The notes under the pieces are model-generated. The model searched no databases. It saw only the letters and a list, made by a program, of their open reading frames with translations, and was not told the DNA's origin. DNA of 64,000 bases. It comes from Plenodomus lindquistii. Lineage: Eukaryota; Ascomycota; Dothideomycetes; Pleosporales; Leptosphaeriaceae. The stretch spans positions 1,798,001 through 1,862,000 of the forward strand of contig JANUWI010000001.1 in assembly GCA_025504975.1 (NCBI GenBank). Direction: 5' to 3'. The position numbers were made by a program, and so were the translations under genes. Shown here one piece after another: positions 55,297 to 64,000 of the stretch (positions within the stretch are counted from its first letter, which is position 1; the number at the start of each line of letters is the position of its first letter).

Positions 55297-57726
55297 CATG
55301 AGCTTCGGTGTCAGCGTAGGCGACGTTATCAAGCTCTGCGAGATGGCGGGCCGCGTATACAAGAATTGTGTGCATCCCACGCGTCATCAGACGACTAACT
55401 ACTGACGCGACACAGGTCGCGACTGCACAGGAGAGTACAGGTCGCTCACAAGCGAAGCGCGCAGTCTTGCAAACCTCCTTGAGGATATTCAAGACAAATA
55501 TGGTACGTGATCTGAGAGACTTTGACCCATGTGTTTGCCCGTATCATCATACTATCGTTGTGCTTGATATGAAAGTCTCGCTGACGACAATGTCCAGACA
55601 AGATCCCACAGAATAGACGACAGCAACTTGTGGACGCCTACGACCCATGCATCGAAGTCCTCCAGGAGCTCGATAAGCTTCTCCTACACTACAACAGCCT
55701 CGATACCAAAGCTGCGCGGACCTGGAATCGCTTGAAGTATGATCCCGAAAGGTCGAAATCGCTCAGGGAGAAGCTTGTCGCGAGCGTTGCGATGCTCAAC
55801 ACATTTTACACCAGCTTAATACACGATAGTCAAGTCTTGATACTAGAGGCTTTGGAAAGGCTAGAAAAGGACTACCGGGGAGGGCATCGAGGAGAGAGCG
55901 TAGCCTCCATCGAGATGATCACGTCTGAGGAAAGCGAAGGCGACGATGAAGCATGGACCCAGATTTTGCGTGATCTCGACGACGTTGGCGTCTCTCAGCA
56001 GGAAGCACTCAGCTACCGTGATCTTATCGTGGATTGGCTAATTACAGCAGTCAACGAAGGGAGGCTTCAGGAGCAACAGTCAGAGCAGACTTCCTTTTTA
56101 ACCACTTCACCTACGCCCTCGTCTGATGGGAGGCCACAACTTTCGGCAGGACAGAGACCGCTGCTGAGCCCCTCAATGACATCTCTCCCAGATTCGGTTC
56201 GTAGAAACATTTCATCGAGCACCGCATCACAAGTATCCGGTACCGATGCCGCGTCATTGTATGCTTCTCCAGATGCCCCGTCAGTACCGTCACAACAAAT
56301 TGAGCGACACAGTCATGTACAAGCGCTCGGTGTCGGTCTTGACTACACAGGCCATGCAGTTTCTCCTGAGCTGACAGTACAAATACCACCCGACGCGTTT
56401 GTACATCCGGGAAGCGTTCCACCCGTCCACGCACTCCCGCAAGAAATCCCTCCAAGCTACCATGATGAGACCGCAACGGCGACAGTAAATCTCGACTGGA
56501 CAGCGCAACGCATTGTGGCTGCCTGGGCTCAAAATGACTTTTTGGCTGCAGAGAAACTCATCGAAGAGCAACTAGGAGCTGTTGAGCGCGGCCAGACTGT
56601 TTCGTCTGGAGCGCAACCGGACCGGCGTATCCTCAGACATCTCATTGGTGTATGTGCATCCTTCACAGGTAACTTCATGAAAGCGAAGCACATGTTCGAG
56701 AGCGTGTTCAATGGCATATATTTGAATCGCGAGAGTCTTGATGATGGTGATATTGCCGCAGCCCGATGGCTTGGGGACGTGTGTCTGCATCTTCGGGAGC
56801 TTCATAATGCTTTGCTGGCCTATAGCGTCGCATTTGAAGGTTCCATTGGACGTTTCGGTGTCGCTCGAGATCGTACGAGAAGGGCCAGTCTCGAAGTCCG
56901 GCTACTTGATCACTGGCTGTTTGCGTTTGGGCGTATCGAGTACGCTTTTCATCAGACTCTGGATCCTACCGACATCTTCACATCCATACATGCGACCGAG
57001 AAGAGTAATTTGGTACACGCGGTGAAGACGCGTCTTTATGGAATGGAGGAACCGGGCGGCAAGGTTCCAGGACCTCCTACACATCAGTACACGAGACCGA
57101 CATGGAATCCCATCCCGCGGCCAGAATTTGATATCAGGATTTCAGAGGGCTTTCTATTGGCTCCATTGATATCGCCCAGTACTTGGCCACTACCATGGGA
57201 TCCAACGTTCTCACCTCTAGCAGCAGTCCAGCTCGGTCGTTTCATGAATATAATTCAAATCGCGAGCGAACCCGTACCTCTGCTAGAACGGCCGTTACCT
57301 ACCAGCAGCTTGCGCAGTTCTAAATCTCTTCACTACGTTACCAAGCGAGGTAGCACATGGCTGATCAGCGCTGTGAAAACTGGCCTTAGGGAGATGGGCA
57401 TTGAGTACACTGAGCATGGATACGAGACATCAATCATTTGCTGTCTCAACCGACATCAGGATGGATTTGCATTTTCGGAAGGGGTCGAAATCAGCTTCAA
57501 AAAATTGCAATTCCGCAACGTGCATGGGATTACAATTTCTGAGATGAAGTGGGCCACCCGGAACATTGGTCGTAGCCGCTATGGAACTTATCTGTCTGGC
57601 ACCTCCGAATTCAAGGAAATCATCAAAAGCATACTAGACGCGGCTGAGATCGGAAAGGACGGCTTGGCCCCGAGTCCATTGTCGCCACAGACGCCACCTT
57701 TGAAGAAGAGACCTACGTATGGTTGA
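55297..57726 (+). CDS. Protein with fungal NLR-like N-terminal helical domain and C-terminal TPR-like region
   Basis: The start at 55297 (MSFGVSVGDVIKLCEMAGRV) matches the usual beginning of fungal NLR/ankyrin-type proteins. Exons are 55297-55366, 55415-55502 and 55598-57726; introns 55367-55414 (branch CTAAC, ACAG) and 55503-55597 (GTACGT...CCAG). The product has about 760 residues. Residues 1-190 form the helical N-terminal domain (VDAYDPCIEVLQELDKLLLH, TWNRLKYDPERSKSLREKLV). A Ser/Thr/Pro linker follows, then helical repeats near 330-450 (ILRHLIGVCASFTGNFMKAK, AARWLGDVCLHLRELHNALL) that resemble TPRs. No NACHT or P-loop is seen, so it is not a full NLR. It may be a signalling adaptor or a free-standing N-domain protein. 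Confidence 0.8.
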
Positions 57727-59313
57727 TGGAAGACAGTCATCACCCAAGCCAGTCGTGCATGTTTCATCATCAAGAAGGCGATGCGCCTTGCAGCCTATGA
57801 GTTTCACGTTTTGAACGGACGGGTTGAACGGACGGCTGCTGTGCCACCAAGCTCATGTTGGTCCGCATGTCTGCAGCCGTATCGAGCGTTACGGCCAGTG
57901 GGCTAGAGCGTAACGAACGACAGAGCATGATCCCCCCTCACCTGCGTTGAACCCAAGCGAACAGCTTCACGGACGCAACATCTCCTCTGAAAAGAACCAG
58001 TTTGTTTCGTTCCATCTGCATAAGTTCTAGCCCCATGATGTGCGATGATCGACCACCACCAGCCAGCCGCCTGTCGCTAGGCAGCCACCCCCGCATTTGT
58101 ACTTGTCGTGGTAATTACTCGAGATCATCACCATGACTCCTGTTCACAGCGTCGCCGAGCATGTGCATACACTGGGCAGAAGCGAGGGGAGCACGACTGA
58201 ACCGCCCTTTGGATTCTTGCCTTTGGGTTAGTGCGTGGGGACGCTGCAGAAGCGCTCTGGATGTTGAGCGACACTTCGAAACCTCCTTTTCAACTTAGTC
58301 TCGTCACCTGTTGGAATGGCGTTTGCCCGCCACGTCAGTCATGTCCTCAAGGGGGCGAGAAATGAGTCTTCCGACGCGGCGACGGGAGTGGCAAGCAAAA
58401 ACCCGAAGGCTCCTGAGTAATTGCATTTCTTGGCCTCAGGCCGAGAGTCACGCGGAGGATTGCCACGAGATGAGAGATTCAGCTCGAGCCGCAATGCAGG
58501 TCGTCAATCTGACGGCTGGAAATACCAAGAATGACGAGCCTTGATGAAACTCAAGCGCTGAAACTATCTGGCGCGCGTGGAAGTAGTGGTCATGCTTTCT
58601 TCAGAATTCACGGTCTGGCTTTTCGCGTCCCCACCCGCAACGTTCTACAACATGTTCGTAAACTTTGACCAACAAGATGGTCGAGCGAAAGGGTTTGATT
58701 AAGGAAGGGTACCTGGATTAGTCCGTCTGGGAATCGCGCCTAGACGGCTGAGTTTACCCATTCCCGGACTAGTGGCTCGTCAAAGACATGCGGTTGTGTT
58801 TCATGTTTCATAGTGGCAGCCTTACCCGCATACTGATTGGCCTGGACTTCCTAAGGCAGACTGCCCTCTCGGAAACTCAGCGTCATTTTTGAGCACCGGT
58901 CTGGACGCCTGCGCCTTCGGGAGGATCTGGTACAGGGAACAACATCCTTGGCGGGGCGGTAGAGCGGCTGCTTTGCACAGGGATGGCCCTACCAGTGGTG
59001 ATTGGGTGATTACATGGGGCCGTCCGCTGCACATCAAAACCCGCTCGCCCCTCAAAGGAGTATTGTCTTCTTTGTTCCTTACCTTGCTTGGACCTTTGAC
59101 GATATAACCCAACTTCTGTCCTTCCTTCCTGGCGCTTTGCTGCCATTGTCATTCCTTCACGTCGCTAGTCGGCCCGTTCGTTCTTTTTACAAAGGTTCAA
59201 TTACGCCCTTGAAGTCCAAGTGACTGCTCCATTCGTGTGCCATATTACAAAACAAACCCCTGCTCTACATCGACCATCTTCAACTACCAAATCAACCACA
59301 TCAGTCAACCACA
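57727..59313. other. Long intergenic region upstream of the AA9 gene
   Basis: About 1.6 kb without a supported gene; frames near 58311-58544 and 58822-59152 lack domains. It is probably an extended promoter region for the AA9 gene. I did not find a convincing repeat or RNA gene. Confidence 0.4.
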
Positions 59314-61007
59314 ATGAAGACCCAGTCTATTCTCTTTGCGGCTCTGGCCTCTGCGCCTGCTGCCTTGGCCCACACTGTCTTCACAGACTTCTTCGTCGAC
59401 GGACAGCCTCAGGAAAGTCGAACACCCTGAACGACATCACCATCGTACTAACAGTGACTAGGGTGACGGTGTTGCCATCCGCATGAACCCCAGCCCGGAA
59501 ACTGCTGGCAGCCCCATTATCGACCTTAACAGTGATGACATGGCTTGCAGTAAGTTCGCTCCCTCAAGACACAGGCCTCATACTGACATGTGTTCTAGAC
59601 GTTGGTGGAACCAAGGGAGTATCTCGTGTCCAGCCAGTCCAAGATGGAGCCCTCCTGACCTTCGAGATCCGCTCCTGGGCCGATGACCCTTCCAAGGAGC
59701 GTCTTGACCGTGGCCACAAGGGCCCCTGCGCCGTCTACCTAAAGAAGGTCGACTCCGCCGTCGACGACAGAGGTGCGGGTGACGGATGGTTCAAGCTCTT
59801 TGACCACGGCTACAACAAGGACACCGACCGCTGGTGCAGCGACGAGGTCATCGACAACAACGGTCTCCTCTCCGTCAACCTCCCCAAGGGTCTCGAGGGC
59901 GGTTACTACCTCGCCCGCCCTGAGCTCCTGGCCCTTCACGCTGCCAACTCAGGCGAACCCCAATTCTACACCGGCTGTGCGCAAATCTTCCTCAAGAGCA
60001 GCGGCAACCTTGTCCCAGAATCCACCGTCTCCATTCCCGGATACGTAAAGCAAGGAGAGCCCTCCACCAGCTTCGACATCTACAACAAGGACGCCGCAGA
60101 ATACGTCCTCCCCGGCCCAGAAGTCGCCAAGCTCGCTCCCCGCGGTACGCAAAGCGGCAACGAAGCTCAGGCCGCCCAAGCCGAGGGCCTAAAGCCCGCA
60201 GGCTGCCTTGTCGAAAACGCAAACTGGTGCGGCAAGGAAGTGGCCTCATACAGCGACGAAAAGGGCTGCTGGGCCTCTTCCGCAGACTGCTGGGCACAGA
60301 GCAAAGAGTGCTACGCCTCGACTCTTCCCACCGGCAATGCAGGCTGCGAACTCTGGGCGACAAAGTGCAACAACCTCGACGATCAGTGCAACGCTGGAAA
60401 CTTCAACGGCCCCCCCAACAAAGGCAAGCTTCTCGCACCACAAAAGGCGGCGATTGATGTGGGCCAGATCATGGCAACGGTAGGCGGTGGTGTCGTCGAT
60501 GCCCCCGCGCCTGCACCCAAGACCAGCAGCAAGAAGCCAGCGGCACAGGCAGAGGCGCAGGCCACACCCGTCGCGAAAGAGGACAGCGCACCGTCTGCAC
60601 CTGCAAAGGCTACGGCTGAGGCGCCCAAGCCCAAGCCCACACCCGCTGATTCGTACAAGGCTGAGCCTGAAGCTGACAACGACTCTGACGCTGAGCCTGA
60701 GCCTGAGTCTGAGTCTGAATCTGATGACGAGGATGCTGCGTCCGCACCTGCGCCAGCCCCAGCCCCAGCTCAATCATCAACCTCCGACTCACCAGCATTC
60801 ACCATCACCGTTGCGCCTTCTTCGGCTGGCGCGCCCGCGCCTACAGCGGCACCCCAGTGCCCCAAGGGATGGAAGTGCGTTACCGTGACTGAGATGGAAG
60901 TTGTGACCAAGACGGTGTATGTGACTGCTTCTGCAGACAGCTATGGTGGTGGATACAGGAGGAGGGCTGCTTCGGTACGCAGGAGGCGTCATGCTCATCG
61001 TTCTTAG
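59314..61007 (+). CDS. AA9 lytic polysaccharide monooxygenase with Cys-rich module and long tail, GA-AG first intron
   Basis: Secreted copper enzyme that oxidatively cleaves cellulose or related beta-glucans. A signal peptide (MKTQSILFAALASAPAALA) is followed by the copper-binding His1 (HTVFTDFFVDG). The second copper His is in GHKGPCAVYLKK and the axial Tyr in PQFYTGCAQIF. Intron 1 (59413-59461) has donor GAAAGT instead of GTAAGT, but a perfect branch point (TACTAAC) and TAG acceptor; it joins GQPQ to GDGVAIRMN in phase. Intron 2 is 59550-59598 (GTAAGT...CTAG). After the AA9 domain come a Cys-rich module (WASSADCWAQSKECYAS, then CELWATKCNNLDDQC and GNFNGPPNKGK) as in some other fungal AA9s, an Ala/Pro/Glu/Asp/Ser-rich spacer and a basic tail. 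No CBM1 is present. Confidence 0.93.
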
Positions 61008-61008
61008 A

Positions 61009-61036
61009 TGTGTGTGTGTGTGTGTGTGTGTGTGTG
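61009..61036 (+). repeat. (TG)14 microsatellite in the AA9 3' UTR
   Basis: 28 bp of pure TG starting just after the AA9 stop codon (61005-61007). Confidence 0.95.
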
Positions 61037-61144
61037 GCTGTGTCACGCATATGATGCGCAGAGGGGAAAAATAGGGGCATACTTACCTTCTGCAACGCTT
61101 TGTTGCGAGTCTATTTGGCTCTTTTTGGGAATTTTATTTAAGGC

Positions 61145-61164
61145 ATGGATGGATGGATGGATGG
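61145..61164 (+). repeat. (ATGG)5 microsatellite
   Basis: Five perfect ATGG units between the AA9 and RKI genes. Confidence 0.9.
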
Positions 61165-61279
61165 GACAGCATGAATGACATTATGTTGGATTATGAATGT
61201 GGTGCTTGTGAGAGTGACTTGTGATGCATGTGTCTGGTGATTTACGTGTCCTGTGTTGAATGTACATGTATCTAGCTGG

Positions 61280-62383
61280 CTATTGCTCACCCTCTGCTGT
61301 CCGTACTTTGATGCTGCCATCGGCCATGCCAAAGTACACTGCAACGGGCTTCTGGCCGCCTGTCACTGCACCCTTTCCTCCGTCCTTTGCCCTTACTTCT
61401 TGCGCCTCGATTCCGTTGAGCCCGGCGAAGATGCCGACTTCCAGCACACCGGTCAGCCCCTTGATCGCCTTGCAGATGTTGTTGACCTCCCATGTCCCGT
61501 CGCTTCCGTCGCCTCTGCCCTTGCCGGCCTCGACGTCCGCCTTGGTCAGCAAGGTGGGGAACGCAGCATCGATGATGAAGAAGTCCTGATCCGTCTTAAG
61601 CGGTCCACTCTTCTCCAACAATGTAGTTCTCAACTTGGGATCCGTACTACCCAGTTCCCTCAGCGCGGCCGCGACTTTAACCTGAGCCAACGGCGCCACT
61701 TCAATCGGGATGGTCGGCCAATTCGTCAACAGCCGATCCTGCCTCTTTCTATAATCCGCAACACAGACAAACTTGTTCGCGCGTTCGGCTACAAGTTTCT
61801 CCTGGAATAAACACGCGCCGCCACCTTTTATGCAGTTTAATTCTGCGTCGACTTCGTCTGCGCCGTCAAAGGCGACATCGAGCATTTGGCCCGGCGGCAG
61901 GGAGTCGAAAGCAATGGGCGTGAGGCCCGCGGAGACGACGAGCTGGCGCGATTGGAAGCCTGTGGGGACGAAGAGGATGTTTGGGTTTGTGGAGAGAGAT
62001 TTGATAGCCTCGACGACGTAGACAATTGTTGTGCCGGAGCCGATGCCGACGTGGGTTGCGGTCGAGGGGAAGTGGTCTTTTACGGCTTGGTGGGCTGCGG
62101 CGCGTTTGGCGGCTTCGACGCGCGTGTCTGTCATTGTGGGTGGAGTTGTGGAGGAGGGTTGGCGAGGGTGGAGTGAAGGAGGTTGAGAGAGCGAGGATGA
62201 GTAATGGGCGCAAGAGCTGTATAGAGTGTGTATACCGGTACAGGGTCCAGACTGCAGTGGAGCTAAGAGGGGCTGGAGATGACTGATGGTGCTGCGAAGT
62301 CGCTGATTTACACTTTTCACACCTATGTGGCGGCTGTGGCTAACAAGAGTACTGGACAGCGCAAGTCGTGTTACTAGCGGCAT
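61280..62383 (-). CDS. RKI1: Ribose-5-phosphate isomerase (type A)
   Basis: Interconverts ribose-5-phosphate and ribulose-5-phosphate in the non-oxidative pentose phosphate pathway, in the cytosol. A single exon encodes the RpiA fold: VGIGSGTTIVYVVEAI (phosphate loop), MLDVAFDGADEVDAELN (active-site Asp pair), CIKGGGACLFQEKLVAERAN (catalytic Lys/Glu region), and a C-terminal TWEVNNICKAIKGL...VLEVGIFAG. The frame is open from 62383 (367 codons), but the first 83 residues are low complexity. The Met at 62134 (MTDTRVEAAKRAAAHQAVKD) matches the usual start and I prefer it, although a 5' extension cannot be excluded. Confidence 0.95.
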   Translation of the reverse strand: MPLVTRLALSSTLVSHSRHIGVKSVNQRLRSTISHLQPLLAPLQSGPCTGIHTLYSSCAHYSSSLSQPPSLHPRQPSSTTPPTMTDTRVEAAKRAAAHQAVKDHFPSTATHVGIGSGTTIVYVVEAIKSLSTNPNILFVPTGFQSRQLVVSAGLTPIAFDSLPPGQMLDVAFDGADEVDAELNCIKGGGACLFQEKLVAERANKFVCVADYRKRQDRLLTNWPTIPIEVAPLAQVKVAAALRELGSTDPKLRTTLLEKSGPLKTDQDFFIIDAAFPTLLTKADVEAGKGRGDGSDGTWEVNNICKAIKGLTGVLEVGIFAGLNGIEAQEVRAKDGGKGAVTGGQKPVAVYFGMADGSIKVRTAEGEQ

Positions 62384-62484
62384 GGGCCTTTTCCGAGGAG
62401 TTGTGTGTGTGTGCCAATTTATAGCAGACTAGAGGCGCAATGTCGAGACGAATGGGATGAACTGACGCGCTCGCGACGAGGACA

Positions 62485-62523
62485 TGACGCTTGACGCTTG
62501 ACGCTTGCCGCTTGACGCTTGCC
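62485..62523 (+). repeat. Tandem heptamer array GACGCTT/GCCGCTT
   Basis: About five units of TGACGCTT-like sequence with one variant unit (TGCCGCTT), in the RKI1/ULA1 intergenic region. Confidence 0.85.
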
Positions 62524-62627
62524 CTACCCCGCCATTCTGTGTGGCCGGGCGAATGTACCCCGCGGCGGCCTTGGCGTATGTCTCGTACCTGAGCTCTCCC
62601 GGGCGGTGGCAGAATCCCAGCGCTGCC

Positions 62628-62660
62628 TGTCCATGTCCATGTCCATGTCCATGTCCATGG
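62628..62660 (+). repeat. Tandem hexamer array TGTCCA
   Basis: Five units of TGTCCA ending in TGG, 63 bp upstream of the ULA1 start codon. Confidence 0.85.
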
Positions 62661-62722
62661 CACAAACACACCCGGCTCCGCTCTATTCGTCCACCGCTGG
62701 ACTTCTTTCTCACACTCACACC

Positions 62723-64000
62723 ATGGCGGACCTTCCTCCCCCAGTACAGGGGCCCTCCGCCAAAGAAAAGAAGTAAGCCAGCCCTGGTTGGGACAGCGCC
62801 TGCCTAGCAACTAAGCCATGCAGGTACGACCGACAACTCCGCCTCTGGGGCGCAACGGGCCAGGCCGCGCTGGAGAAGTCACACATCCTGCTGGTCAACT
62901 CTGGGCCTGGCGTTGTCGGTGTCGAGACGCTCAAGAACTTGGTCCTTCCCGGTATCGGCAACTTTACGATTCAAGATTCCACCATTGTCAGCGAAGCCGA
63001 CCTGGGCGTCAACTTCTTCCTAGAAGATACACATCTTGGAGGCTACAGGGCAGAGCACACGTGCAACTGCTTAAAGGAGCTAAATCCAGATGTCGACGGC
63101 CACTTCATCACAGAGGTATACCGCTTTCCACCTCGCCGAGGGGTTCCTTCCTACTGATCATGTCGCTAGCCCATCGAATCATGGCTACAACAGCCCGACG
63201 CCCTCAAGCCATACACTCTCATCGTCGCCGTTGCCCCCATACGCCCTGAGCTTCTCGCCCGACTCGCCCATCACGCAAGCGCTGCACTAGTCCCGCTCTT
63301 CTACATCCACTCAGTCGGCTTCTACTCCCACTTCTCGGTCCATCTCCCTCCTGCATTCCCCATTGTCGATACACATCCCGATTCCGAGACAACGTCAGAC
63401 CTGCGAATAGTACGGCCATGGCCAGAACTTGTCCAGTATGCCGAGGAGAAGACGGCTGGACTAGACACCATGAAGCCCGAAGACCATGGCCACGTCCCAT
63501 ACATCGCGCTGCTACTGCATTTCCTCGAACAGTGGAAGAAGACACATGACGGACAGCTGCCCTCAAATTACAAGGACAAAACCACATTTAGGGAGACACT
63601 GGCAAAAGCTGCAAGGACAGACACACCTGAAGGTGGCGAGGAGAACTTCGACGAGGCCGTGGCTGCGGTGTTGAAGCTGCTCAATCCACCAGAAGTTCGC
63701 GGCACTGTCAAGGAGATCTTCACAGCTCCCGAATGCTTATTAATCAGGCAAGACTCACCAAGCTTCTGGGTCATAGCGAATGCGATTGGGCTGTTCTACA
63801 CAAAGTACGGAGTTCTCCCAGTTCCAGGCTCAGTACCTGATATGAAGGCGCGCTCGGCCGACTATATCCAATTACAGAATGTGTACAAGTCAAAAGCACG
63901 GAAAGATCTGGCAGAAGTCGTGGAGAGTGTGCGATTCCTGGAGCGCAATGCAAACAGGAGTACCGTCATTGATGAGAAAGATATCGAGGCTTTCTGTAAG
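62723..64000 (+). CDS. ULA1: NEDD8-activating enzyme E1 regulatory subunit (ULA1/APP-BP1), 3' end beyond window
   Basis: Forms the NEDD8 E1 with UBA3 and activates NEDD8 for cullin modification. Exons are 62723-62772, 62824-63115 and 63170 onward; introns have GTAAGC...GCAG and GTATAC...CTAG. The N-terminus after a short Pro-rich start is the ThiF/UBA half-domain: KKYDRQLRLWGATGQAALEK, ILLVNSGPGVVGVETLKNLV, NFTIQDSTIVSEADLGVNFF. The regulatory subunit lacks the catalytic Cys of UBA3, as expected for this class. Exon 3 is open to the edge (IDEKDIEAFCK), where roughly the last third of the protein is missing. It is divergently transcribed from RKI1. Confidence 0.94.

Larger units (their letters stand above)
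62384..62722. promoter_or_regulatory. Bidirectional promoter region RKI1/ULA1 with short tandem repeats
   Basis: 339 bp between two divergent housekeeping genes. It contains two tandem arrays (62485-62523, unit about GACGCTT; 62628-62660, unit TGTCCA). A pyrimidine-rich tract (ctttctcacactcacacc) directly precedes the ULA1 start. Confidence 0.6.

Noticed and set aside
55142..55492. Minus-strand frame of 116 codons
   Set aside because: It is antisense to the spliced first two exons of the NLR-like N-domain gene, whose reading frame and introns are coherent.

Overview
The window comes from a filamentous ascomycete, most likely a Dothideomycete of the Pleosporales type. This is an inference from gene style: introns of about 45-57 nt with GTRNGT donors and CTAAC/CTGAC-like branch points, a secreted AA9 polysaccharide monooxygenase, spherulin-4-like proteins, a fungal rhodopsin-domain membrane protein, a Zn2Cys6 regulator, and a large AT-rich block made by RIP-like C:G to T:A mutation of transposons.

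Left arm (1-13,633). A BBE-like FAD oxidoreductase runs off the left edge. It is followed by a rhodopsin-domain membrane protein, a membrane-protein gene broken by one in-frame TAG, a BTB fragment, an intact flavocytochrome b2-type L-lactate dehydrogenase, an intron-containing tRNA-Leu(AAG), a small coiled-coil protein and an RTA1-family pseudogene.

Middle (13,634-43,173). This is a single nested transposon block whose joints can be read to the base. A 1.39 kb Tc1/mariner element (32-bp TIRs, TA duplication) was split by a Ty3/Gypsy chromovirus (TSD ACTAT), and both are heavily RIP-mutated. The dead Gypsy was in turn hit by three elements: an intact copy of its own family (16,105-23,612, identical LTRs, TSD ATCTA), a nearly intact Copia element (25,514-30,702, TSD ATATA), and a second, RIP-mutated Gypsy of another family (33,723-41,645). 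The intact Gypsy carries a readable expression programme: a TATA box, a self-priming PBS complementary to its own LTR, a GGGAAAC -1 frameshift site with hairpin between gag and pol, a chromodomain integrase, and an extra antisense gene with a spliceosomal intron. The Copia element separates gag from pol with a UGA-CUA readthrough context.

Right arm (43,174-64,000). This is normal gene space: a Zn2Cys6 transcription factor, a BTB-like protein, a conserved protein of unknown function, an F-box protein with a possible myristoylation signal, two tandem spherulin-4-like genes (one membrane-anchored, one with a GC-AG intron), a protein with an NLR-like fungal N-terminal region, an AA9 LPMO whose first intron has a GA donor, and the divergent pair ribose-5-phosphate isomerase and NEDD8-activating E1 regulatory subunit (ULA1), which runs off the right edge. 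No secondary-metabolite cluster, CRISPR array or rRNA is visible.
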